From contig JAGVJW010000088.1 of assembly GCA_020050895.1 (NCBI GenBank), positions 1 through 8,703 of the forward strand: 8,703 bases of DNA, in the 5' to 3' direction. The notes beneath the pieces are model-generated. The model saw only the letters and a list, made by a program, of their open reading frames with translations. It was not told the origin of the DNA and searched no databases. This DNA is from a bacterium (GTDB lineage: Bacteria; Bacteroidota; Ignavibacteria; Kapaibacteriales; Kapaibacteriaceae). The position numbers were made by a program, and so were the translations under genes. Shown here one piece after another: positions 1-6,019 of the stretch. Each line of letters begins with the position of its first letter. Position 1 is the first letter of the stretch.

Positions 1-1
1 G

Positions 2-49
2 CTGGACGGTATCGCTTACAACAATGGAATCATGAAAGAAGCAGTGTAA
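2..49 (+). CDS. Possible C-terminal tail of a gene entering from the left
   Basis: Frame 2 of the plus strand reads LDGIAYNNGIMKEAV and then TAA at 47-49. The codons look like normal coding choices and the frame is open to the window edge. It ends 21 nt before the stop of the minus-strand HEPN gene, so it would be a convergent neighbour. Only 15 residues are visible, so no family can be named and the frame could be open by chance. Confidence 0.3.
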   Translation: MDGIAYNNGIMKEAV

Positions 50-63
50 CCTACACAACCGCA

Positions 64-76
64 GGATGGCTCATCC
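64..76. repeat. Short inverted repeat at the stop of the HEPN gene
   Basis: GGATG and CATCC form a perfect 5-bp inverted repeat around a GCT loop, and it covers the TGA stop of the HEPN gene (71-73). If the short plus-strand frame at the left edge is a real gene end, this hairpin sits between convergent genes and could act in transcript ending. There is no T tract on either side, so a factor-independent terminator is not well supported. Confidence 0.25.
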
Positions 77-625
77 ACAACATTTGGAAATATCTCCTTT
101 TTCCAGCTCATCCATCCTCTGTTTTAACCAATGTTGAGAAGGGATAACTTGAAAGTGTTCCCATTTGTCGATGATTATTTGGGCTAGATGGCCGAACTCA
201 ACAAAACCTAACAAATCAGTTTTTTCCCCTTCAAGCCACGAATCTTTCTCTGCGGCAGCCTGTCTGCTTTCTCCATGTTCACGAATCTTACTCGGAATCA
301 ATGTTAACCACTCTTCGCCTAGCTTCTCTTTGAGTGTTTCACGAACGAAATCACGAACCTCATTTTCAAAGCAAAAGAGAACCGCGGATAAGCGAGCCAT
401 CTCTAATGCCTGATTTCGCCTAGTCACACCGAAAGGAGAAAGGGCTTGTGCGAGCAAATGTTCCTCTGCTTCGGTTTGATCCGCACCAACTTGAATCCCC
501 GCTTTCTGAAAACGCGAAGCTTCAGATTCAAACATCAAACCACGAAACAGGAAATCTCTAAGATCCTTACTATTCAATAAGGTGCTCCCGAAGTGATTTA
601 AAGATTGCATTATACACTTCAACAT
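71..625 (-). CDS. Swt1-family HEPN domain protein, lacking the usual C-terminal catalytic motif
   Basis: The 184-residue product matches the Swt1-like HEPN pattern from about residue 80 to 176: an E-x-E-V-R-D-F-V-R helix at 87-95, GEEW at 103-106, the F-V-E-F-G-H-L-A-Q-I-I-I-D-K-W segment at 141-155, and W-L-K-Q-R-M-D-E-L-E-K at 166-176. In relatives this last helix runs directly into an R-N-x-x-x-H motif, the RNase active site of HEPN folds. Here the protein continues GDISKCCG and stops, so the motif is absent. Residues 1-75 are a less recognisable N-terminal region. The ATG at 625 lies inside the DUF5343 gene (56-bp overlap), which suggests translational coupling; GAAGG abuts this ATG too closely to be a normal ribosome site, so ATGs at 610 or 535 are alternatives. 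Relatives are commonly thought to act as RNA-targeting toxins or defence effectors. This copy may be inactive, a regulatory remnant, or truncated by rearrangement. Confidence 0.8.
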   Translation of the reverse strand: MLKCIMQSLNHFGSTLLNSKDLRDFLFRGLMFESEASRFQKAGIQVGADQTEAEEHLLAQALSPFGVTRRNQALEMARLSAVLFCFENEVRDFVRETLKEKLGEEWLTLIPSKIREHGESRQAAAEKDSWLEGEKTDLLGFVEFGHLAQIIIDKWEHFQVIPSQHWLKQRMDELEKGDISKCCG

Positions 626-1208
626 CCTTCGATGCCGGCAAATGTATCTGAATGTTATAGTGCAAAGCAGGTTGGGATGGCATGTGGCCTGATTCTACAA
701 GTGACTTCTCAGGATGAGACTTCGTTTTATCAGGGTTAGTGCTTGCCACCTCGGTTTCAGCAGCTTTCACCGTCGCTTTAGAGGGAATCGCACCATGGTC
801 TGAAAGATTAAGCAAGGCAAAAAATGTTTTCATCATCAACGAAGCAACGTTATCGCTGACGTTGTGAAAACTTTTGAACTTCCCTTTGATGGCTGGTTTA
901 TCCGCGTCGGAAGGTTGTTCTTTGATTAAGAAAATATCGTAGTAGGCTTCATGTAAGGCATCAGCCATGACAGCCTTCGATCGAGAGTGGTTTCTATAAT
1001 CATGATAGCGGGTGGTTGGCTTCCCATCAGGGGAGAGAAATCCCAAATCCTTTAGCATTGGCAGCATTGCGCGGTCGTTGGAGGAAGTGAAACCCCAATC
1101 TTTTAGAAGCTGTTGAGTAAACTGATCAGGTGCCTGTCCGTCGCGGATTTTCTCGAAAAGATCTGGCAGGCGGCCATTTGCCATTGTGTATTTATTTGTA
1201 AGAGCCAT
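570..1208 (-). CDS. DUF5343 domain protein, partner of the HEPN gene
   Basis: The 212-residue product shows the DUF5343 hallmarks: L-P-D-L-F-E-K-I-R at 14-22, a PDQFT stretch at 27-31, the W-G-F-T-S-S-N-D-R-A block at 38-47, L-G-F-L-S-P-D-G-K-P-T at 55-65 and R-Y-H-D-Y-R at 67-72. This N-terminal region looks like a winged-helix-type fold. A low-complexity linker (about 137-178, rich in K, S, E and T) leads to a second conserved segment, L-H-Y-N-I-Q-I-H-L-P-A at 182-192, followed by a short amphipathic helix (I-F-K-S-L-R) to the end. The biochemical function of the family is not established. The ATG at 1208 is supported by AAGG 7 nt upstream. It is the first gene of a two-gene unit and its 3' end overlaps the HEPN start, so the two products are probably made in a fixed ratio and may interact. 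A DNA-binding, sensor or antidote role is possible but is inference. Confidence 0.88.
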   Translation of the reverse strand: MALTNKYTMANGRLPDLFEKIRDGQAPDQFTQQLLKDWGFTSSNDRAMLPMLKDLGFLSPDGKPTTRYHDYRNHSRSKAVMADALHEAYYDIFLIKEQPSDADKPAIKGKFKSFHNVSDNVASLMMKTFFALLNLSDHGAIPSKATVKAAETEVASTNPDKTKSHPEKSLVESGHMPSQPALHYNIQIHLPASKDVEVYNAIFKSLREHLIE

Positions 1209-2101
1209 GATGTTACCTTGAATAGAAGCTATTTTGACTACCTAATCGGTTAGCGTCTCAAATTGGGCATCGCACAAATCGGTCGCAATTCTCGAGAACG
1301 AGGAACCGAACGCCCGCCTCGTGCAGAACTAACATGACTGGTGCAGACCGGATCAAATTTACACTGTACACCGAATGAAAAAGGCGAACATCGATTGAAC
1401 AATCCTGAATCCAACCGCCGTTGACAACTACCTCGTCATGTGTTTCTGATTTAATTACCAGTTTTCAAACACAGCGATGCATGTGATCGCGATTTCAAAT
1501 CGCCAGTTGAAATGTCGGTGCAAATTTTTTACCCCTGTCTAAGTATCAGTATTACATCGTAGTTACTATTGATCCAGTGATATGTACGGTGTGTATCAAT
1601 CCGAACTGTTCGTTGGTCTCTTAGAATGCAGGCGAAAGCCAAACTCGAAACCACGAATTCCTAAACAACTATTGTCAATGGATAGCAGAAATCGAACGAG
1701 GTCTAAGGCAGATAATCAGACTGTTACTCTTTTTCGTTGTTTGTGATTCAACTTCTCCGCTGTATCTAGACTAAGTTGAGTGTATAATTTTGCGGGACCA
1801 GCCCAGTATGAGTTCTGCTACAGCAACAATGATTCTTTGTTGCATTGCGATAAAGTACGCGACATGATTTGCTGTTCCCAGTACAAGATTATTACCGTCA
1901 GTAAAAACGTCAGTAGTGAAATCCACGTGCAACATAACGTATTCACAAACAAACTACTTACAGCTTTATTAGTCAATCCGCTCGGGACTACGTATAGTGA
2001 TACTTCAGCTTTCCTCATATAGCTCTCGGTTGAAAGCTATCTGCACAGATTTACCAGATTCAAATTTACTTCCAGGAAACTGGATTCTGGCGTCAAGAAA
2101 A
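1209..2101. other. 893-bp stretch without a convincing gene
   Basis: No frame here has a recognisable protein. Overlapping small frames on both strands (plus 1780-2022, minus 1818-2018) lack family signatures, although the minus one encodes a hydrophobic run. Small dyads are visible: GCAACAA/TTGTTGC at 1823-1829 and 1837-1843, ATAGCT/AGCTAT at 2019-2024 and 2035-2040, and TCCAG-GAAA-CTGGA at 2071-2084. CGTCAGTA occurs twice, 12 nt apart (1896 and 1908). The left end is the upstream region of the DUF5343 gene and contains a CTAA/TTAG dyad at 1242-1253, but no strong promoter was found there. The right end lies just downstream of the DUF1835 gene, so the 2071-2084 hairpin could help end its transcript, although no T tract follows. 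Confidence 0.5.
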
Positions 2102-3055
2102 TCACTGTGCAACCAAGTCTAAACGGTGGTTACCGAAATATTGGTTGTATTCCAAAGACGCAAAATTATTTTCGGTTTCGAATTGTCTCAATTTCAAGTC
2201 CATGTCTGTAATTGGGTTGGAGGTGATTTTACCTTTCGACACCAACCCAAACAGTGCACGCTTCAATGCGTTGTCCGTCAAAAAATGTCTATCTCCGTGA
2301 ATTCGCTGCAGCTCTGCAAGAAAAGTGCTTGTTGAAACTGGCTGGAATTCGAGTTGTTCAAAAGTTTGATACACGAAAGCCTCCAACCCTAGGAGATTCA
2401 AAGTGTTTTTTTCAAAGATCAGGCTCTGAATCATTCTGCCAAACTGTTGCACAATATCTGAATCCGACAATCTAGTTTTTTCTTCCCATAACCTAAGGTC
2501 TTGGAAGTCAGTACCCGTAAATGCATTCCAGAAGGAGAGTAGATGAGAAGTTGTCTCGACGCTGATCGTCTTCCTTTCGGAAAACATCTTTGCGAGTACC
2601 TCATCACTGTGACGCATTAAGTTGCTCGAACTATGAACTAAGGACACTCGGAATTTTGGTATTCGATGAATTCTTTGGATGATGTCTACAATCTGACTTA
2701 GCAACAGTAAGTCGAATAGATCACATTCAATCCAAACAACAACTTCACGAGCTGTGCTGTTAGCAACTATTGAAATCTGATCCATAAGGACAGACCAGAT
2801 AGAAGCTGCATCAAGTGATTCTGTTGCAGCAAGCTCCAAAGATCTAACACTGTTGAATGATTGAAAGTCATATTCCCCTGATGATGAAAGCTTCAAAGTC
2901 GGAACACGACCCTCCATCAAGTTCTCACGCCACGGAAGAATAATTCCAGAAAGGTCGATCTCTTCAAGACGCTTCCCAAAAACGTCACCATTTACTATGT
3001 GTAGGGTACGATAATAAACATGTTTGGCAATTTCCGAACCAGCACCCGAATTCAT
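2102..3055 (-). CDS. DUF1835 domain protein of unknown function
   Basis: The 317-residue product carries the DUF1835 signature L-H-I-V-N-G-D at 18-24, then D-L-S-G-I-I-L-P-W-R-E-N-L at 34-46, with the usual G-P that follows read here as G-R (49-50). A hydrophobic core strand VVVWIECDLFD (105-115) matches the family's W-[FI]-E-x-D-L-[FY]-D block; I recall histidine at the position that is cysteine 111 here, so this should be checked. The C-terminal part (about 200-317) is helical and resembles a winged-helix-like region. No signal peptide or membrane segment is apparent, so the protein is probably cytoplasmic. Function is unknown. The ATG at 3055 is the first in frame and is preceded by an A-rich GTGAAAA sequence, not a clear Shine-Dalgarno. 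The gene stands alone, with its own promoter about 30 bp upstream and long non-coding DNA on both sides. Confidence 0.85.
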   Translation of the reverse strand: MNSGAGSEIAKHVYYRTLHIVNGDVFGKRLEEIDLSGIILPWRENLMEGRVPTLKLSSSGEYDFQSFNSVRSLELAATESLDAASIWSVLMDQISIVANSTAREVVVWIECDLFDLLLLSQIVDIIQRIHRIPKFRVSLVHSSSNLMRHSDEVLAKMFSERKTISVETTSHLLSFWNAFTGTDFQDLRLWEEKTRLSDSDIVQQFGRMIQSLIFEKNTLNLLGLEAFVYQTFEQLEFQPVSTSTFLAELQRIHGDRHFLTDNALKRALFGLVSKGKITSNPITDMDLKLRQFETENNFASLEYNQYFGNHRLDLVAQ

Positions 3056-3086
3056 TTTTCACGTCACGACGATGAGTGTTGAGGAG

Positions 3087-3115
3087 AACTTAGCTATCTC
3101 CGTCATCATTGTCAA
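3087..3115 (-). promoter_or_regulatory. Likely promoter of the DUF1835 gene
   Basis: On the minus strand a perfect -35 hexamer TTGACA (plus 3110-3115) is followed by exactly 17 bp and then TAAGTT (plus 3087-3092) as the -10. The downstream bases (TAAGTTCT) also partly match the TAnnTTTG box used by Bacteroidota primary sigma factors. Transcription would begin near 3080 and give a leader of about 25 nt to the ATG at 3055. The spacing and position are right for this gene, but start-site data would be needed to prove it. Confidence 0.55.
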
Positions 3116-3162
3116 GCAAACAGTGGAAAGATCAAACAAAGGTTCTCAATCGTGCTTTGCAA

Positions 3163-3218
3163 CTCACCCCGCCCCTGCGGGGCACCCCTCTCCTCACGGA
3201 GAGGGGATCGGGGGTGAG
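3163..3218. repeat. GC-rich cloverleaf-like intergenic repeat
   Basis: Three nested inverted repeats make a three-way junction in 56 nt. The outer stem is CTCACCCC (3163-3170) with GGGGTGAG (3211-3218). The first inner hairpin is GCCCC-TGC-GGGGC (3171-3183). The second is CCCCTCTCC-TCAC-GGAGAGGGG (3185-3206), a perfect 9-bp stem. All stems are fully paired, and the GC content is far above that of the surrounding DNA. Elements with this CCCCTCTCC/GGAGAGGGG core and GGGGTGAGG end recur between genes in various bacterial genomes, which suggests a dispersed non-coding repeat of the REP or small MITE type. No direct-repeat target duplication is evident next to it. It lies between divergent genes, so a terminator for either is unlikely. 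Confidence 0.8.
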
Positions 3219-3718
3219 GTCCTAGATGCGCTCGAGAAACTTTCAGCAAGTCCATTGTCCCAGAGTTTACTGATATGTCCGCACTTTCGAATTTATCTGG
3301 TGTTTTGCACTCTAAAATGTTGAGGGGAATTGGATCCCTTTTAAGTCATCTCCACTGATACAACCTGTTCCATTGGATTTTGATTTTATTTTTCTATCTG
3401 CTTCAACTATCTGTAATGCGTTAGGACTGTCTCAGTTTCGTTGATTTGGAATCTACCTATTTCATCATTTCGGTTAATTACTGATGTTCGTGCTGGGGTG
3501 GATACGAATGAGAACTCTCAGCAAGCCACGTTGATCTTCATCGAACACAGATATATCAGGGTTCAACTCCACTCAACACGCGCATAAACAACAGGGGATG
3601 AAAACGAAGGTGAGAACGTTCGTGAACAACCATTGCTCTTTTATGTTCATGCTCTTAACAATCTGAGCGTCGGGAACCCGTTATCCTGCTGGCTTGTCTG
3701 AACAGGCGGGAGAACATT
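3219..3718. other. Non-coding upstream region of the glycan operon
   Basis: This 500-bp stretch has no credible gene. It is AT-rich around 3370-3420. Two overlapping dyads, GAACGTTC at 3614-3621 and GTTC-GT-GAAC at 3618-3627, lie about 95 bp upstream of the glycosyltransferase start and could be an operator. A weak promoter-like pair, TTGCTC (3633-3638) and TAACAA (3656-3661) with a 17-bp spacer, follows it. The leader would then be about 50 nt. Neither site is strong enough to call alone. Confidence 0.35.
3708..3712 (+). promoter_or_regulatory. Ribosome binding site deciding the glycosyltransferase start
   Basis: GGGAG lies 6 nt before the ATG at 3719, a normal Shine-Dalgarno spacing. It supports this start even though the first 33 residues of the protein are variable-looking and precede the first beta strand of the GT domain. 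Confidence 0.6.
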
Positions 3719-6019
3719 ATGCAAATCACAGCTGCAAAGACCAGCCGCGGACGTAGCGGACAAATTTCGGATGAAAAACCCGCACGCTTTAATCAGCCTT
3801 TTCCTGATACCCTGCTTAAACATGTAGTGTTGATAGGGAATTATCCGCCTCGACGTTGCGGTATTGCCACGTTTACATCTGATGTCCGTGATTCAATTGC
3901 ACTTGCATCCCCTCATACAAGGGTTGATGTGATTGTTATCGATGATGGAGATTCGTACGATTATGGATCCGATGTAATCGGTACAATACGACAAGATTGT
4001 CGACAGGACTACGTTGACTTGGCGCACTTCCTGAATGAAGAGGACGTAGATGTTGTCTGCCTTCAGCACGAATTTGGCATTTATGGAGGCGTTGCCGGCG
4101 AATACATCCTAGACTTACTCAATACGTTAAAAATACCTGTCGTAACCACGCTGCATACTGTTCTAAAAAGCCCCCTGCCCGATCAGCAACGTGTGCTTGG
4201 CGCCCTGCTGCGTAGATCATCACATGCCGTTGTAATGGCGAATATTGGACGCGACATTCTTGTTAAATACCACAACGCAAATGCTGAAAGGATTGTTGTT
4301 ATACCTCATGGTGCACCCGATAGGCCGCTTGCGCCAACGGTTGATTATAAAAGGAAGCTCGGCTTGGATGGCCGGGATGTTTTGTTGACGTTTGGCTTGC
4401 TTTCTCCCAGCAAGGGTCTAGAATCTGTTATACATGCTCTGCCTTCGATTTGTAACCGACATCACAACGCTGTATATGTGATAGCCGGTGCTACTCATCC
4501 GAACCTTGTACGCCGAGAAGGACAAGCATATCGCGAGCACTTGCAGCAACTTGCAGATGAGCTGGGCATAGCATCACATGTAATATTCGTCAATGATTTT
4601 CTGAACAAAGATGATTTGCTTGATTATGTCGATGCCGCCGACGTGTATCTTACTCCATACCTGAATGAAGAACAGGTGTCCTCTGGAACTCTTGCCTATG
4701 CCGTTGCCATGGGCAAGCCTGTGGTGTCCACTCCCTACTGGCATGCAGTTGAACTGCTCGCAGATGATGTTGGTATAATAGTTGACTTTAATGATAGTTA
4801 TACAATTGCTCATACAGTTTCGGGCCTTCTTTCGAACAAAGACGAATTACAAGCATATCGTAAACGAGCTTATGAAAGGGGGCGGGAAACGACGTGGCCG
4901 CGTATCGGAAGACGGTATGTTAACGTACTCGAAAAGGCTGTTCAAGTACACCGTCAAGCCCAACCAATCATCGTATCTCACATCAGAGTCCACAAGCCAA
5001 ATATCAAAGCACTTATTGCAATGACGGATGATGTTGGACTCTATCAACATGCCAACAAGATCGTCCCCGACAGAGCACAAGGCTACTGTCTCGACGACAA
5101 CGCCCGAGCCTTGTTGTTGATGCAAAAATTTCGTTCACAAGGTTTTAATCACCCTGCAATCGATGGTCTGGAACTGACGTATGCATCATTCGTCAATCAC
5201 GCATGGAATGGCTCGACACATCGTTTTAGAAACTTTATGGGATTCGACAGACATTGGCGCGACACGTTGGGTTCCGATGACTCAAACGGTAGAGCAATCT
5301 GGTGCCTTGGTGAAGTTGCAAATAGTATAAATAGTGAGCATCTGAGATCGTGGGCCATTGAAACCGCACACAATGCATTGCAAGTGTTCACATCCTCTTC
5401 ACCCCGTACAACTGCATTCATTGTTCTTGGTGCAAGGGGTCTGATCGCAGCCGACCCAAAGAACCACATATTTCGGGAGGCATTGGAAAAAAATGCTCGA
5501 CGATTGTTTGAATGGTTTCAGTATGAGAAGAGGCTGACGTGGCCTTGGTGTGAACCATACCTTGCGTACGACAATGCCCGTCTGCCACAAGCTTTAATCG
5601 AAGCAGGCATACATTTGTCGTACAAGACGATGATTGCAACCGGGCTCGATGCTCTTGAATGGTTGGTTTCTATGCAAACGTCGCCGGAAGGTTTATTCTG
5701 TCCGGTGGGAACAGAGAGCTTTGGCACCAAATTCACTACACCCGCTTTGTTCGACCAACAACCTCTGGAAGCGGCAGCAACGGTGGATGCATGTCTGTCG
5801 GCGTTTAACGCAACGCAAGATCCTAAATGGATTGATGAAATGTTTCGTGCATATGCTTGGTTTTTTGGGAGCAACATCGGCCATGCATTAATGATAGCCG
5901 AGGATTCCGGAGGCTGTTTCGACGGCATTTGTAAAAGTGGAATCAATCATAACCAGGGTGCCGAGTCGATTCTCTCGTTTCAACTGGCAAACTTTTCAAT
6001 GTCAAGCCTGCATGATTGA
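3719..6019 (+). CDS. GT4-family glycosyltransferase fused to a C-terminal helical toroid-like domain
   Basis: The 766-residue product has two halves. Residues about 35-410 form a GT-B fold of family GT4: V-V-L-I-G-N-Y-P-P-R-R-C-G-I-A-T-F at 36-52, L-Q-H-E-F-G-I-Y-G-G at 115-124, T-T-L-H-T at 143-147, I-P-H-G at 195-198, F-G-L-L-S-P-S-K-G-L-E at 225-235, and the donor-site segment S-S-G-T-L-A-Y-A-V-A-M-G-K-P-V-V at 321-336. In the classical EX7E motif the second glutamate is replaced, apparently by Tyr327. Residues about 425-766 are helical, with conserved blocks G-Y-C-L-D-D-N-A-R-A-L at 455-465, GSDDSNGRAIW (518-528), W-P-W-C-E-P-Y-L-A-Y-D-N-A-R at 608-621, and N-H-N-Q-G-A-E-S at 743-750, resembling an (alpha/alpha)6 sugar-processing barrel. 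There is no signal peptide, so it should act in the cytoplasm with a nucleotide-sugar donor. It overlaps the GH130 gene by 8 nt, pointing to a shared glycan. Donor and acceptor are unknown; mannose is inferred from the neighbour. Confidence 0.9.
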   Translation: MQITAAKTSRGRSGQISDEKPARFNQPFPDTLLKHVVLIGNYPPRRCGIATFTSDVRDSIALASPHTRVDVIVIDDGDSYDYGSDVIGTIRQDCRQDYVDLAHFLNEEDVDVVCLQHEFGIYGGVAGEYILDLLNTLKIPVVTTLHTVLKSPLPDQQRVLGALLRRSSHAVVMANIGRDILVKYHNANAERIVVIPHGAPDRPLAPTVDYKRKLGLDGRDVLLTFGLLSPSKGLESVIHALPSICNRHHNAVYVIAGATHPNLVRREGQAYREHLQQLADELGIASHVIFVNDFLNKDDLLDYVDAADVYLTPYLNEEQVSSGTLAYAVAMGKPVVSTPYWHAVELLADDVGIIVDFNDSYTIAHTVSGLLSNKDELQAYRKRAYERGRETTWPRIGRRYVNVLEKAVQVHRQAQPIIVSHIRVHKPNIKALIAMTDDVGLYQHANKIVPDRAQGYCLDDNARALLLMQKFRSQGFNHPAIDGLELTYASFVNHAWNGSTHRFRNFMGFDRHWRDTLGSDDSNGRAIWCLGEVANSINSEHLRSWAIETAHNALQVFTSSSPRTTAFIVLGARGLIAADPKNHIFREALEKNARRLFEWFQYEKRLTWPWCEPYLAYDNARLPQALIEAGIHLSYKTMIATGLDALEWLVSMQTSPEGLFCPVGTESFGTKFTTPALFDQQPLEAAATVDACLSAFNATQDPKWIDEMFRAYAWFFGSNIGHALMIAEDSGGCFDGICKSGINHNQGAESILSFQLANFSMSSLHD

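Noticed and set aside
1780..2022. Plus-strand 80-codon frame, with an opposing 66-codon minus-strand frame at 1818-2018
   Set aside because: Neither has a family signature or clear ribosome site, and they overlap on opposite strands. The minus frame's hydrophobic run is noted in the findings but is not enough to call a gene.
3024..3323. Plus-strand 99-codon frame
   Set aside because: It starts inside the DUF1835 gene on the other strand and runs through the structured repeat; its residues there simply translate the GC-rich hairpins.
3309..3345. Hairpin AGGGGA/TCCCTT followed by a few T
   Set aside because: There is no plus-strand gene upstream for it to terminate, and the stem includes a G-U pair with only a short T run.
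3552..3580. tRNA T-arm-like string GGTTCAACTCC
   Set aside because: The flanking bases do not form a 5-bp T stem, and no acceptor, D or anticodon arms can be found around it.
5518..5946. Minus-strand 142-codon frame and other small frames inside 4574-5891
   Set aside because: They are antisense or out-of-frame to the glycosyltransferase gene, which has clear domain motifs throughout, and have no recognisable protein features.
5937..6011. Longer N-terminus for the GH130 protein from the ATG at 5937
   Set aside because: These 25 codons lie wholly within the end of the glycosyltransferase gene and do not resemble the family; similarity begins at the ATG at 6012, which overlaps the upstream stop.
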